Shown: piece after piece, positions 34,960-47,400 of the stretch
Numbering within the stretch: the first letter of the stretch is position 1
How the letters are laid out: each line of letters begins with the position of its first letter
Assembly (NCBI GenBank): GCA_033807775.1
Contig: CM066322.1
Span: 23,838,501 to 23,902,500 of the forward strand
Length of the DNA stretch: 64,000 nt
Direction of reading: 5' to 3'
Origin: Saussurea involucrata
Taxonomy: Eukaryota > Streptophyta > Magnoliopsida > Asterales > Asteraceae
The notes under the pieces: model-generated
What the model saw: only the letters and a program-made list of their open reading frames with translations
What the model was told of the DNA's origin: nothing
Databases searched by the model: none
Program-made: the position numbers and the translations under genes

Positions 34960-35535
34960 TAAAGCTACCTAAGCAAAATTTTCATAAAAACTACAAAAAC
35001 ACTCAAGAAACACTAAGAAGTTGATATTTTATAGAAAGGTAGCGGGTAGTCAATTTTATTGAATCTCTTAGAGAGCTATTAAGAAAGTCGTAACCTTGTA
35101 TGGGAGGAGAACTCTGCATCAAATACCACCATGTGCAATAAATGCATAAAGACACTTGTCACTTGGGGATAAGATGCTTAGTGTTGATTTCAGAAAATTG
35201 TAGTCCTTTTCATCGTATAAAATAAAAGGATTTGTCGTTGAAACATATCTCACATACATCTCTGAGGGGTCACATCAAAAGCATATTAGGACAAACATAC
35301 ATTTTCAGGTGTTTAGATAATGTTTTTGTCAAGTACAAAATTGGTGAGATTTGGTCAGAGTTGTTATTGCAGGTGAATCTTCAGACTGGTCGGTCATAGT
35401 CCATAATCTAGATGATTGTCCAATCAATAAAATCGACTACAAGAGAAGGTGGCTTGGTGCGTAATTGAGATGCAGACCTTTTAATCAGCCTCTTGAAATA
35501 TCAACTAGTCTTTGTTGTCGTCGATCTAAATTGTG
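34960..35535. other. Spacer
   Basis: No gene or repeat recognised. Confidence 0.45.
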
Positions 35536-35539
35536 TGCA

Positions 35540-35583
<44 letters not shown>
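35536..35583. repeat. (TG)n(TA)n microsatellite
   Basis: A run of TG/GT dinucleotides passes directly into about 13 TA dinucleotides. A 129-codon frame that starts beside it reads through the repeat and is not credible. Confidence 0.95.
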
Positions 35584-35585
<2 letters not shown>

Positions 35586-36409
35586 ACAAAAAAACTAAAG
35601 GTAATGGTTTTTTATCAAACGACCATTGGCCACGTATTACCTGTAAAATCCAATGATTTTGGGGTCAAGGATTCGAGCGTCATTAGATATGGATATTGCG
35701 TGCCAGTTTTGTCTTATAACAAAGTTAAAAAAAAAAACTTGTCAAATTGGGACTTTTTCAAATTCTTGTACGTGCAATTCGGTGGGTCTATTTGTCAATT
35801 TAAAAAGGTTTTCAAAGCCAATGGGTTTCCAAAGACCGTGTCATACACTTTATTTTCAATTAAGTTCACCTTAATCAATTAATTTATTGAGTAGAAAATG
35901 AACAAATCAAATGACAACTAACGTTTCAGTAAAAAGTAAGACATGAGATTGATCAGACAATAAAATATGTTTATGTTACCTACGAAAGTACAAAAAAATT
36001 GTAGCATTTGCCTCCTACTTTGAGTCGCTCTTATGTGTCACTCAAATAATGATCTTCAAGACTTCAACACAATATATTAATCAGTAAAATAATATATTGG
36101 TAATAAGATAGTAACTAAATAAAAAATTTGTCACATCTATTTGATTTTGAATCATTTTAAAACATTGCTTATATTGATGTTTGGTTCAAAAAACCTTCAA
36201 TCACTTGGTCTATAGTTTCAATTCGCGTCCTTGTGTTATTAATCTTCTTTGTTGTAAATTCAACAAGAACTTTTCTTTATCTTACCAAAAGGCATTTGAC
36301 TTAACGGTATCGGAGCCTTTGGCCTTATAGTAGGTCATGGGTTCAAACTTCATCAAAGATGTGGAGGGTGTGTGAGTTTCTTTGTTCCATTTGCCGTATA
36401 TAAATATTA
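35584..36409. other. Spacer
   Basis: No gene seen. Near 36300-36350 the text GGTATCGGAGCC then GGGTTCAAACTTC has a tRNA/SINE-like look but no full structure. Confidence 0.45.
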
Positions 36410-36641
36410 GAGTAAATTACGGATTTGGTCCTTGTGGTATGCACTTTGTTACGAAATTGGTCCCTCATAAGAAGCAATTTTGAAAAATTCTGCATAAGAA
36501 TTTATTACCGTTTTGGTCCCTCATAAGGACCAATTTCATAACAAAGTGCATACCACAGGGACCAAAACAGTAATAAATGAAGTTTAGGGACCAATTCCGT
36601 ATTTTTTGACAAACTACAGGGACCAAAACCGTAATTTACTC
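36410..36641. mobile_element. Mutator-like MITE (GAGTAAATTACGG ends)
   Basis: Ends GAGTAAATTACGG / CCGTAATTTACTC. The 9-bp flanks TAAATATTA and TATATATTA agree at 8 of 9. The interior is rich in GGTCCCT and AGGGACC. Confidence 0.78.
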
Positions 36642-37024
36642 TATATATTATATACTTTAAAGAAAAAAAAAATCTTTATCTTAATTATAATATGTATTTA
36701 AGAAAATTTGAAACTTATGTATTTCAACTCCAAGCGACTGTCAAAACATAACAACAAAATAGAAATAAAAAACAATAATAGCTTATTAAATTATCATTAT
36801 TAAACATTTATTGATCACTAAAAATAAACATAATTGAAATGTTTATATATTTAGTTAAGTTAATATATCCAGGTGGTGAAAATAAACATATTTGAAATTC
36901 TTATTTTACATCAAATATAAATTTTAAATCAAAATCTTACTTAAAAAATACTGGCATTAATTAATAAAAGTTATGAAATGAACTTATTATTATGAATATT
37001 AACAAAGAAACAAATAAATTTAAA
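36642..37024. other. AT-rich spacer
   Basis: No feature supported. Confidence 0.5.
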
Positions 37025-37242
37025 GGAAATTAATTGTTTTAGCTAATTTTTTTATGATAGTTTCACTTCCTACCCATTTTCTATCTATTTTTACTGAAAT
37101 AGCATCACGTCCGTAATTATACGTAGCTCAAAAATACTAAAAAAATTCAAATTTACGGACCTAATGATATTTTGATAATTTTAGGAACAATGTAGATAAG
37201 AGGTTGAACCACCGTAATAAGATGCTAAAACAATTAATTCCC
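37025..37242. mobile_element. Mutator-like MITE (GGAAATTAATTGTTTTAGC ends)
   Basis: Ends GGAAATTAATTGTTTTAGC / GCTAAAACAATTAATTCCC. Relative of 27246-27582. The flanks are too AT-rich to prove a duplication. Confidence 0.6.
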
Positions 37243-37656
37243 AAAAATTTTAAATATGAATCATGATGTATAAAGAAAATTGCAACTTTTTAAAGTACCG
37301 AAGATAAATAATAAAAAGTAAGCATTTAATCAAAATAATTGTAAATTAAAAAAAATGATGTAACATGTAACAAACGAAAGTGACGCAAGTTTTTCTTATA
37401 TAAAAAAGTATTGAGTTGACTTTAATGAAGACTTTGAATGAGCCAAGGGACCATTCTACCCCTGTGGCCCTGTGAACTTTATATATATGCAAAGCGATGA
37501 TAGGGGCGGTATAAATATTTTGTACGGTTTTAATTAATGTTTTTTTTTTTGAATAAAAAGTGTTAATTAATGTTTTAATTGTCTTTGTACTCTGTTCATA
37601 ATTTTATTTTTTACTTTTATGTTTATTTTTAAGCATTTTTATAATTGATTTACATA
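37243..37656. other. AT-rich spacer
   Basis: No feature supported. Confidence 0.5.
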
Positions 37657-38009
37657 GAGTAAATTATGGATTTGGTCCCTGTGGTTTGGTGGTTTTTACG
37701 AAGATGGTCCATAAACTTCTTTTATTATAGATTAGAACTCGTCGTATGCCATTCTGTAACGAATTGGTCCCTTCCTCTAACGATCATCCAGCTCCTATGT
37801 TATCCATGAGAGCATTTTTATTCTTTTTTCTTATTCGTCTTTATTCAAGGGACCAATTTTGTAATAACCACACAAACCACAAGGACCAAATCCATAATTA
37901 AGTTTGAAAAATAAAAACTTATAAAATTTTGTATACTTTAAGTTTGTACTTTAATATATAATATATAAATAATTAATATATTCTCTTTTAAAATAATATA
38001 TATTACCTA

Positions 38010-38060
<51 letters not shown>

Positions 38061-38488
38061 AGGTTAAGAGGAAAACCACTTCATCAACTATTTTTTATTC
38101 GAAAAAAATGAAATACAATTACAAAAATAGAGGGAAATAAATTGCACCAAAAAAGACAATCATAAATTTTCTGAAACAAAATTTTTTAAACTAAGAAAAC
38201 CTCACCCGTATTTTTTATTCGAAAAAGACAAAATTACAAACAAAAATGATTGAAATAAATTACATATAAATCATAAATTTCTCGATAATTTGACATCCAT
38301 ATTGATATATTTTTTTCATTATTTTTTGTGATTTTCTGGTTTTCATTTATTTTGCGTTGAGAGAGGGAGACGAGTTCAGGGGAAACATTAAATAAGTGAA
38401 AAACCAAATGAAAAAAATATATCAATTTAATCACATCCGTTGAATCAGCTAATTTAATAGTTGATGAAAGTGGTTTTCCTTTGAACCT

Positions 38489-38579
<91 letters not shown>

Positions 38580-38890
38580 TGTATAATAAATATTAATGTA
38601 TATAATCAATTAATTTAATAAACTAGAAGTATACAAAAATTTATAAGTTTTTATTTTTGAGACTTAACTACGGATTTGGTTCTTGTGGAAATTGGTCCCT
38701 TGAGTAAAGACAAAAAAGAGAAAAGGACGAAAATGCCCTCATGGACAACAGAGGAACTGGATGACCGTTAGAGGGAGGGACCAATTCATTACAAAATGAC
38801 ATACGACGAGTACTAATCTTAATAAATGAAGTTTAGGGACCATTTTTGTAAAAACTACCAAACCACAGGGACCAAATCTGTAATTTACTC
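37657..38890. mobile_element. Long-arm Mutator-like element with a MITE in a TA microsatellite at its centre
   Basis: Inverted arms of about 330 bp (37657-37990 and 38570-38890) begin GAGTAAATTATGG and end CTGTAATTTACTC. The 9-bp flanks match only 6 of 9. The centre consists of (TA)n runs at about 38016-38056 and 38493-38548 (then (GT)n), framing a MITE (38057-38492) with ends AGTAAGGTTAAGAGGAAAAC and a mirror ending AACCTTACT. The result is a palindrome inside a palindrome. Confidence 0.75.
38057..38492. mobile_element. MITE inserted in TA dinucleotide repeats
   Basis: Inverted ends AGTAAGGTTAAGAGGAAAAC / TTTTCCTTTGAACCTTACT, with AACCACTT and CATCAACTA next inwards and (TA)n on both sides. 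MITEs that target TA microsatellites are known in plants (for example the Micron family of rice). Whether this one belongs there is unproven. Confidence 0.65.
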
Positions 38891-40560
38891 TTTTATATTT
38901 ATAGTTACCGACATAAAAGCTTTATTTTTCTAAATACGTAATTTAGATGCTTTTTCGTGGATAAAAAGAAAGGAAGGATGGGTGGTCCTCACACTCAAAT
39001 AATACCGCTGGCTATCGGACAATTTTGTAAATTAATGATTTAGTACTTTTAATTGTTTGAAATAAAAAATATATATCTCATTTGTCTAAATTATACTATA
39101 AAGTATATAGGGTATTATTAGGAAGTAAATATTGTTTACTAACATAAATAAATAAACAAATAATATAACAAATGAGGATTTTATAATATTTAATTTAAAA
39201 TCAATATCCATATATCTTTCAGGTTTTTTTACTAGGATTCAAAAGCAAGTTCAACAACCAATAATAATTCTTTTCTATTTAAACATAAAATTTGAATTCC
39301 AATTTTGATGAAAAATGCACAAATTTTAGTGGATATTGGTACTGTCACTGCACAGCAAGCAAAGGATTGCCTTGTTGGAAACAGAGTACCGTGCCGATAG
39401 GATCCCTACAAAGAAAGCTGCACAGAAAGAGAAGACTACTTGGAATTCGGTGGGAATCCACAAAGACAACGTAGGAGATATCGCCCATTATACTGCAATA
39501 TGGTGCGCATAGCCATGTCTGATGAAAGAGCAAGCAGTATCCTTAACAAGATGGGGTTCGGATGAAAACGGATCTCGCTAATCCAGTCTATTCTATTTTG
39601 TTATTAAATTCTGTTAAATTACACAGCTAGACAAATAGTTAATATTAACAATCCTAAGAAAACCTACTAAAATGAAATTGAAATGGCAAAGTTAATTTGA
39701 TCAAGAAGAAAAGAAAGATGACAAATTGTCAGAAAATGTAACTAGGAGTCAACGAGGGACTTGTTTGATTACGAATACAATAGTAATGGAAACACAAGTC
39801 AATATTGTGTGAAAAACAAAGATGGTGGAGGCCATGACGGGACCAATGAACAAGAATCGATGACAAAAACCTGTAAGAAGATTAAAAAGTAACGTTATGT
39901 ACTTTTAAACTTATTATCTATAATCTTTCTAACAAACACTTAATAAAACATCCTTTAATTTCTTTGTAAAATACTATACCAATTATTCTTAATTTTGAAG
40001 TAAAAATTATTCACCAAGTTTCAAAAGTCCAATCACAAAACATATCACGAAGAAACAGACGAAGACGAAACATAACCTAAAATGATCCGCTTTCTATTTA
40101 TACAAGTAAAACGTCTTTTTACTTCTTTGCTTTATCTATGTTCAATCACATACTTTAAAACATTATTTCCATAACCACTGGTTAGAACATTAATATCATC
40201 GGGTTTCTATAAAAATTCAACACAACAATTTAACAATTTAATCGATGTCAACCAATAATGAGCTTGTATTTGCATTTACCTAGATAAAATAAAAAACCAT
40301 GTATATTACCTGATCAACACATGTTTCGAGCTAATCATATGTACTTATACAAGAATTTCATGCCACACCTACATGCTTTTTCTACCTTAAAAAATCGTGA
40401 TTTCGTACATGAAAATCATGCGTAAAATATCAGAATATTGGTTAATAAATGTGATGTGAAAACGTAGTAAATGTTGAAGTAAAAGTAAAAGTAAATGGTA
40501 AAAAGGGTTTGAATGAGATTTGACAATGGAGGGTGTGTCCTCTAATAAAGTGTAAGACTT
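38891..40560. other. Spacer upstream of the DNA demethylase gene
   Basis: No convincing gene. At 39300-39560 a GC-richer island reads on the + strand as RPLYCNMVRIAMSDERASSI then LNKMGFG before a stop. It may be a captured gene fragment, but I do not recognise it. The rest is AT-rich. Confidence 0.4.
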
Positions 40561-40760
40561 CCCCACCCATGTGTCTTTTTAATATATATACCAAGTACTA
40601 TCTTGTTAACCCCTCCCTCTTCTTTCTTTCTTTATTTCTCTTTCTCTCTCTCATCTCTCATCTCTCATCTCTTTCCATTCTCTCTCACTGACTTGGCTTT
40701 TCCGACATTGACTTGTTCTCCGGCGAATTGCTCCGGCGATGACGCCAGAGCTAGAGATCG
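40561..40760 (+). promoter_or_regulatory. Probable core promoter and first 5' UTR exon of the DNA demethylase gene
   Basis: TATA-like TTAATATATATACC at about 40578-40591, then a CT microsatellite (about 40617-40680) typical of plant 5' UTRs. The first exon probably ends at a GT donor (40761) and rejoins at 41325 after GGCAG. A short upstream frame begins at ATG 40739 and, after splicing, stops after eight codons. Confidence 0.5.
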
Positions 40761-41324
40761 GTGAGCTCAGCTGAACCTGAGATATAATTTTAAAGATTCC
40801 ATCTCATGCCTTACATTTTTTCCTGCTTTCAACATCAATTAAGTTGGCGTGATTCGCGTTTCCACACAAATTCACCATGCGATTCTTTTGGGATTTTCTA
40901 GGGTTTCAATTTGATTTCTTTCTGCTGTTTTAATTCACTCAAAACCCCATTTCATAATTGTGGAATTAAATTCTGTGAATTTATTACTGAGATTGACCAA
41001 TTCTGCTGTTTGAATTACTTGATTCTCTTCTTTCTTCTAATTAATTTCGATTATTTGGTGAATTTTATTGTTTGCTGTTAAAAAGCTAATTGGGGGGGTT
41101 TTTAAGGCATTTATGAGAATTGTGTGATTGTATCAGATTTTTGGTGCTAAATTGTATATTTTTGGTATTTCTGTGTACTTGGTACAAAAAATGCTTTTGT
41201 TTTGCCCTTGAAATTGCATAGATTTTGGCATGTTTATCTTTCTGTACTTGTTGATGTTGAATTATACCTGTTAGGTAGATGATGATCACTCAAGTTAAGA
41301 AATGTATTTGGGGCTTTTTGGCAG

Positions 41325-41497
41325 GTTAGGTTCAGAGAATGGGAATTAGAATTCAAGAAAAGGAATTGGGATCTACCGGTTCATAATCGGAGAATTCATT
41401 CCGTTCTCAGAATTCGGTGTTGGTGGAGAAGATAGAATTTAGGGAAATTGACTGCAAGAAAGTAACTGAATTCTTGCTCACTGGTGTAAGCTGAAGT
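41325..41497 (+). promoter_or_regulatory. 5' UTR of the DNA demethylase gene with an upstream frame
   Basis: After the presumed UTR intron (40761-41324) an ATG at 41339 opens a 15-codon frame ending TAA at 41384-41386, before the main ATG at 41498. With the eight-codon frame starting at 40739, scanning ribosomes would meet two upstream starts. Confidence 0.5.
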
Positions 41498-44400
41498 ATG
41501 AACTTTGAGAGGGGTTTTCCAATCCCTCGCCAAGGAAATGAAGATTCCTGGAGTTCTGTGACTCGTGGAATGCCTATTCCACATGAGAGTGGAATTGCGC
41601 ATAGTCACGGTTCCTGGACTGCAACGAGTGGAGGAAATGGAATTGTGGGTGGTGGAGATACTAGAGTGACTCCAATAAATCCAGAACAGCCTACTCCCAT
41701 GGGTAATGGAGTTACCGAAGACAGGAATTCCTGGAATCCAACTTTGGAGAGAACAATTTTGCAAAGGAATGGAATCGCCCAAAATGCGAATGATTGGAAA
41801 CCAGTAGTTCCTGCAAACTCGTTTCCTCACAGGAATGGAATTGGCCAAAGTAGGAACTCCTGGAGTCCAGCAACTCCAGAAAAGATTGTTAACCCGAGAT
41901 CAAATACAGGAAATCAGTTGGAAAGCGAGAATTGGCAGGATTTGATTGGGATGTACACGGGTTTGTTGAAAGAAGATACACTTGATACAAATGGAGTTGT
42001 TGGGAATGTTAATCCTACACCATCACCAAAGGTTCGCGATTATGGGAATCAAAATTGGGTTGCAACTACCAATAAAAACGCGACACCAAGGCCGAGTCCT
42101 AGGCCATATCGAAACCACACTTCAAACCCATACCTTAACACAAACGATCCTGCAAATTGGAACAGCAATCTTTTGGCAGCGATTTTAGGTTCCCAGAAAA
42201 GCTCGACACACATGTCATCTGCAAATGAAGCACAAACAACCAGCATCCATATTTCAAATAGATCAGCGGTTCCAAACTCAGCTAATCAGGTTGAAAGCAA
42301 CAGCATGAGATCTACCTCTTGGTTCACTTCAAAAAACCTGATCAATAATGCACACAACACAGAAGGTGATAAATCTTGTTAATCTTTTTTCAACAAATAT
42401 AAGTAATTTATAGCAAACTAAAATATTTAATAATGACGACGGAGAACTGTTTTTGTTTGGTACAGGTGGATTCCCAGTGGCTTATCAACCGGGCTACAAT
42501 CGCAGTTCACCACAAAGATCAGCAGCATCTAGCATAATCGATTCTTTTCCATTTGCTCCAATAACACCAGATAATCAAGGAAAGCATATGCGCAGCCAAA
42601 GGGTACCAGAAAATGGAAAATTTCGAGTTGAAGAAACCTCGACTCCAGCAAAAGATAGGCATGAAAATCAGAATGTATCAAGAGAAGATGCAGAGAATCT
42701 GTACAATGAGCTGTTGCAGACCAATGGAGACTCCCCAGCATCTGCAATTTCAACAACACAGAAGGAACTCGGTGTTCCCGAGAATAGAGATGAGCAGGGC
42801 ATTGACTTGAACAAGACACCCCAGCAAAAGACACCCACAAGAAGAAAAAAGCATCGACCAAAGGTGATTAGAGAAGGGAAACCCAGAAGAACACCAAAGC
42901 CCAAAGATCCAAGCAATGGCACACCCAACGAAACCCGAGTAAAAAGAAAGTATGTGAGGAAAAAGGGTGTAAACGTTTCAGAAACACAAGGAGATGATGC
43001 TACCAAAAAGACGCCAGTGGGAAGTGTTGGAAAAAGGAAATATGTGCGGAAGAAGGGCATTGAGAAGTTCGAAGGTGAACAGCAAAGCAGGGTGGATGAT
43101 GTTGCAACATCAGTTGTCGAGACTCCAGCCAAATCTTGCAAAAAACAGCTGAACTTCGACATGGAGCCTGTAGCACAAGATTGCAACCAACAAGGTATAA
43201 ATGTTAATGTCGAGACTCCAGCCAAATCTTGCAAGAAACAGCTGAAATTCGACTTGGACCCTGTAGCACAATATGAAAGCTATGGTATTAGAAGCAGCCA
43301 AGAGGGTATAAATGTAAATGCCAATCCCCAAGACATATGGCAGGAAAATAAATCTTTGCAAAGTGGGGACCAGCACACGTTGCCTGAGCTAAACGTTCCT
43401 ACTACACCTCTTGCTAACGTAAAGCACCATGCCTTAAATGTACTCGCAAGAAATATGACCATAAAGAATTCCATTCCGGGACAAGATAGAAGGGATAATA
43501 TGTATAATAATGTGAACCAACGTTTTCACAGAGAAGGAATCGAAAATGTTGTGTTTCAAGCAGGTATGGTGTCGACAAACCTTGAAAGAGTTCGAGAACC
43601 AAACTTGGCGTGTACTCCTCAGTCTCTCGAAAGCAAAGGTACTCTCAATGTAGATGAAAGAAGAGGTATCAAGAGACAGAGTCCAGAGCAGATGTGTCTT
43701 AATGCAAATACAATGAATTCTCTCCTCATGTACCAGAAACTTTTGCTAGGGGTTGCACATCGTGCTTATGATCGCAACAATATGAGCAGTGTTTTATTGG
43801 AAAATAGCAAGAAAACAAAAATGCAAAGTGAGTTTCAAACTCTGGTGCCTTCTGAAACAAGACAAATGAATAGTATCTACGGAAATGGTCCGGCCATGCA
43901 TTTACTGGCTTCTAGCACTGAAAGAGTCAACCCTTCTTATAATACGATGAATGTTGGTGGAAACGTCAACAATGGCCAGTTCCGACCACCAATGGCTGCT
44001 ACACATTATTTACAGAATCATCAGGTGTTCTCTGGAATGCAACACCATGCTATTAGATCAGTACCAGAAAGATCTCAAAATTATATTCAAGGGCATGAGA
44101 TTGGTTCCAGAACTGCAATCATGAGCTGGAATCGACCACCACCTACTCCATCAAAAGAGGCTTCTAGATATGCGGTCACAGTTTACCCTGGTACTTTATT
44201 AGAAAAGAAGCAGATCGCAAAACCAAATCCATATAACCAAAGGTTAAATGGATTGAATCAGATGTTTCAGCAATATCGTAATGATCTCGTGAAAGGTTAC
44301 CAGCAACCCACACCAGCGACAAGAGGTAGATAAACTGCATATAGCACTTTTGAGCAACAAAGTCCTGGTTTTTCCAATGTTATGTAGTTTAATGTGGCTG

Positions 44401-47400
44401 AATATTTCTATATATTTGTGCAGGACGACCAAGGAAACAGAAAGCTGAAGTTTCAGTTGATGACATTACATATAAGCTAGAAGGTCTGCATATTTATGAC
44501 GGGAACAGAAAAGAGCAACATGAACTTGTTCTGTACAGAGGAAGTAATGCCATGATTCCATTTGAGCCTATCAAAAAGCGGATTCCACGTCCTAAAGTAG
44601 ACCTAGATCCAGAGACAGATAGGCTTTGGAAACTATTGATGGGTAAGGAAGGGAGTGAGGGTGCTGAGACACTAGAGAACGGTAAAGAAAAATGGTGGGA
44701 AGAAGAAAGGCGAGTGTTCCGTGGACGAGCAGACTCATTCATTGCTCGTATGCATCTTGTTCAAGGTATAAATCATCTAAATCCTTTGATTCCATCCATA
44801 GAAGGCTTCATGCCAATTTCTCTCCAGGTTTAATGTGTCAGTACATGTGCTTAACAGTATTAACTGGTATCTTTTTCAGGAGATAGACGATTCTCACGAT
44901 GGAAAGGATCCGTAGTTGACTCGGTGATTGGTGTCTTTCTCACGCAAAATGTTTCAGATCATCTTTCGAGGTAAGCTTGATGTGCTGTGTTGTCTAATTA
45001 CCTTTAGAATAATTAACAATATATGTTGATAACAGAAACTAATAGATAATGTTTCTCATGCAACGTATGCAGTTCTGCCTTCATGTCTCTTGCAGCAAAA
45101 TTCCCACCTAAGCCATCAACCACCAAAGAAACATGCTGCAAAGATGAGGCATGTAAAGAGGCTATTGAAGTAGCAGAGCCAAATGACATCATAAAATGTC
45201 ATGAAAAGATAAAGCAACCAGAATCCGAGCAAAGCTTTTTTGTATCCTCAAAATCATCTGAGGACATGACGCATCAAATTTCATCAACTACAGGTGCAGC
45301 AAATAAGCATAGTGGGATATCAGAAGAAGAAGTCGTTTTATCACAAGATTCCTTCAACTCTTCCACAACTCAAGCTGTTGATGAAACTAGGTCAAGCTCA
45401 GGATCAAACTCAGAAGCAGACGATGTGACAACTGGCTTTGAAACCAGCAAACAGTCTGATCCACCAGTAAATCTCATACAGGAAAAAAACCATTCTTGTC
45501 ATGATAACTGGAGCCCATTACTAGATGAGCAAAAAACAAAAGAACCTGAGTGTAGCATGCACATTCCTAGAATGAACGGTGTCGACCTGAATAGTTCATC
45601 CAGCTTTACTCCAGCCAGCTCCAGTATTCACCTTCTGCAGGAATCGTTCGTTTCATCCAGCCAGCATCAAATGAGCTCGACACCAGGTCCACAAAAGGCT
45701 GGCTTGCTGCATTTTGGATTGCTAGAGAAAGAAAGCACATCTTCCTTGCCCTCATCTAATTCCGAGGTGACTGAAGCATGCCATACAAGTAATGTAACTT
45801 ATCGAGAAAATGGAACGCCAAAGTTCGCAGGATCATCACAGGGCCAATACAATCTACCAAGCAGCCATCCTGTTCATCAAGAAAACTTCAAGGAGACAAC
45901 AAGACATGGTGAAACACTGACAAAAGGTATAAATGGTGCCCAAAAACAAGATTCCTCTATATTTGGAGGAATACCTTCTTTGGTGGATAAGCAGATTTGC
46001 TTTGAGAATACAGTCCCTGAAGCAAAGAAAAGGGAGCAAAACTACTCTTCTCGTGAACCACCAAGTGAGGCAGGCACAAATATGTCCAAGGCACAAAAGC
46101 GAGCAGCTGAGGATGAAAGAATTAGAACCTTTGACTGGGATAGCTTGAGAAAGGAGGCGCTGTTAAATGGTGAAAAAGGAGAGAGAAGCAAAGACGCAAC
46201 AGACTCGCTTGATTATGAAGCACTAAGACGTGCCCATGTCAGCGAGATTTCTGATGCTATCAGGGAACGTGGAATGAATAACCTGCTAGCTGATAGGATT
46301 AAGGTATTCTGAATACATAGCCTTGTATATTAGTAGTTAGTAATCATAGTTATAGATTTCAATATGGTTACTGCTTAATGTAGGATTTCCTTAACCGCCT
46401 GGTGAGAGATCATGGGAAGATCGACCTGGAATGGTTGAGAGATGCACCCCCTGACAAAGCAAAGTAAGCCCTCCAAATGCAATTGCTTACATTTAAGTAA
46501 TGCACTTATAAAAATTATGTCTCCTAAGTTCCCTCTAATCTTTTGTATCGAAGGGATTACTTGCTGAGTGTTAGAGGATTGGGGCTGAAAAGTGTGGAAT
46601 GTGTGCGCCTATTAACACTTCATCATCTTGCTTTTCCGGTAAGTCAATGTTAAAGGTACTATTTTTTTACAAATTTGACATACCAAAGCAGTTTTACATT
46701 TGTGGCATCTTTTTATAGGTTGACACAAATGTTGGGAGGATAGCAGTGAGGCTAGGGTGGGTCCCTCTCCAACCACTACCAGAGTCGCTCCAACTGCATT
46801 TACTGGAGATGTAAGTATAAAAAAGTTCTTGTTGACACATATATTAATTTAAGTTATGAAAAGGATACTGATTAACTTTGCATACAGGTATCCAGTGTTG
46901 GAGTCCATTCAAAAATATCTTTGGCCCAGGTTGTGCAAGCTGGATCAGCTGACATTGTAACTAACACTTATCCCAAAAACTATACATACCCACAAAATAA
47001 AAAGATGGAAAACACGACTATCCTTGTATTGTTATTCAATACAAGTGTTTCTGAAATTTTAAAGATGCTCGATTTACTGACTAATATGTGGTTCTTTGAC
47101 AGATATGAGCTTCACTACCAAATGATTACATTTGGAAAGGTATGTCACTGTTTATTACTGGATTCCTAGAGTACTTGGTTTCAAAAAGAGAGTACGGGTT
47201 TACTGATGGTTACATAAAAAATAAATGAAGGTTTTCTGCACAAAGAGTAAGCCAAACTGTAATGCATGTCCAATGCGAGCAGAGTGCAGACACTTTGCCA
47301 GTGCTTTTGCAAGGTATGATAATCAATCTCTTTTTTTCTTTTTTCAGCTTTCTTTTATGGAACCAGTGTCTCGTGTATATGATTTTGTTTAGGAAAATAT

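Noticed and set aside
35493..35882. 129-codon frame
   Set aside because: Its start reads through a TG/TA microsatellite; no homology or splice context.
36300..36350. tRNA-like or SINE head (GGTATCGGAGCC, GGGTTCAAACTTC)
   Set aside because: No cloverleaf, no tail and no target duplication can be built from the surrounding sequence.
41396..43234. Minus-strand frames of 110-188 codons
   Set aside because: They lie opposite exons 1 and 2 of the demethylase and show no family signature; low-complexity coding sequence often leaves open antisense frames.
46921..47169. 82-codon + strand frame inside the demethylase gene
   Set aside because: It crosses an intron (46957-47102) in a different frame from exons 9 and 10.
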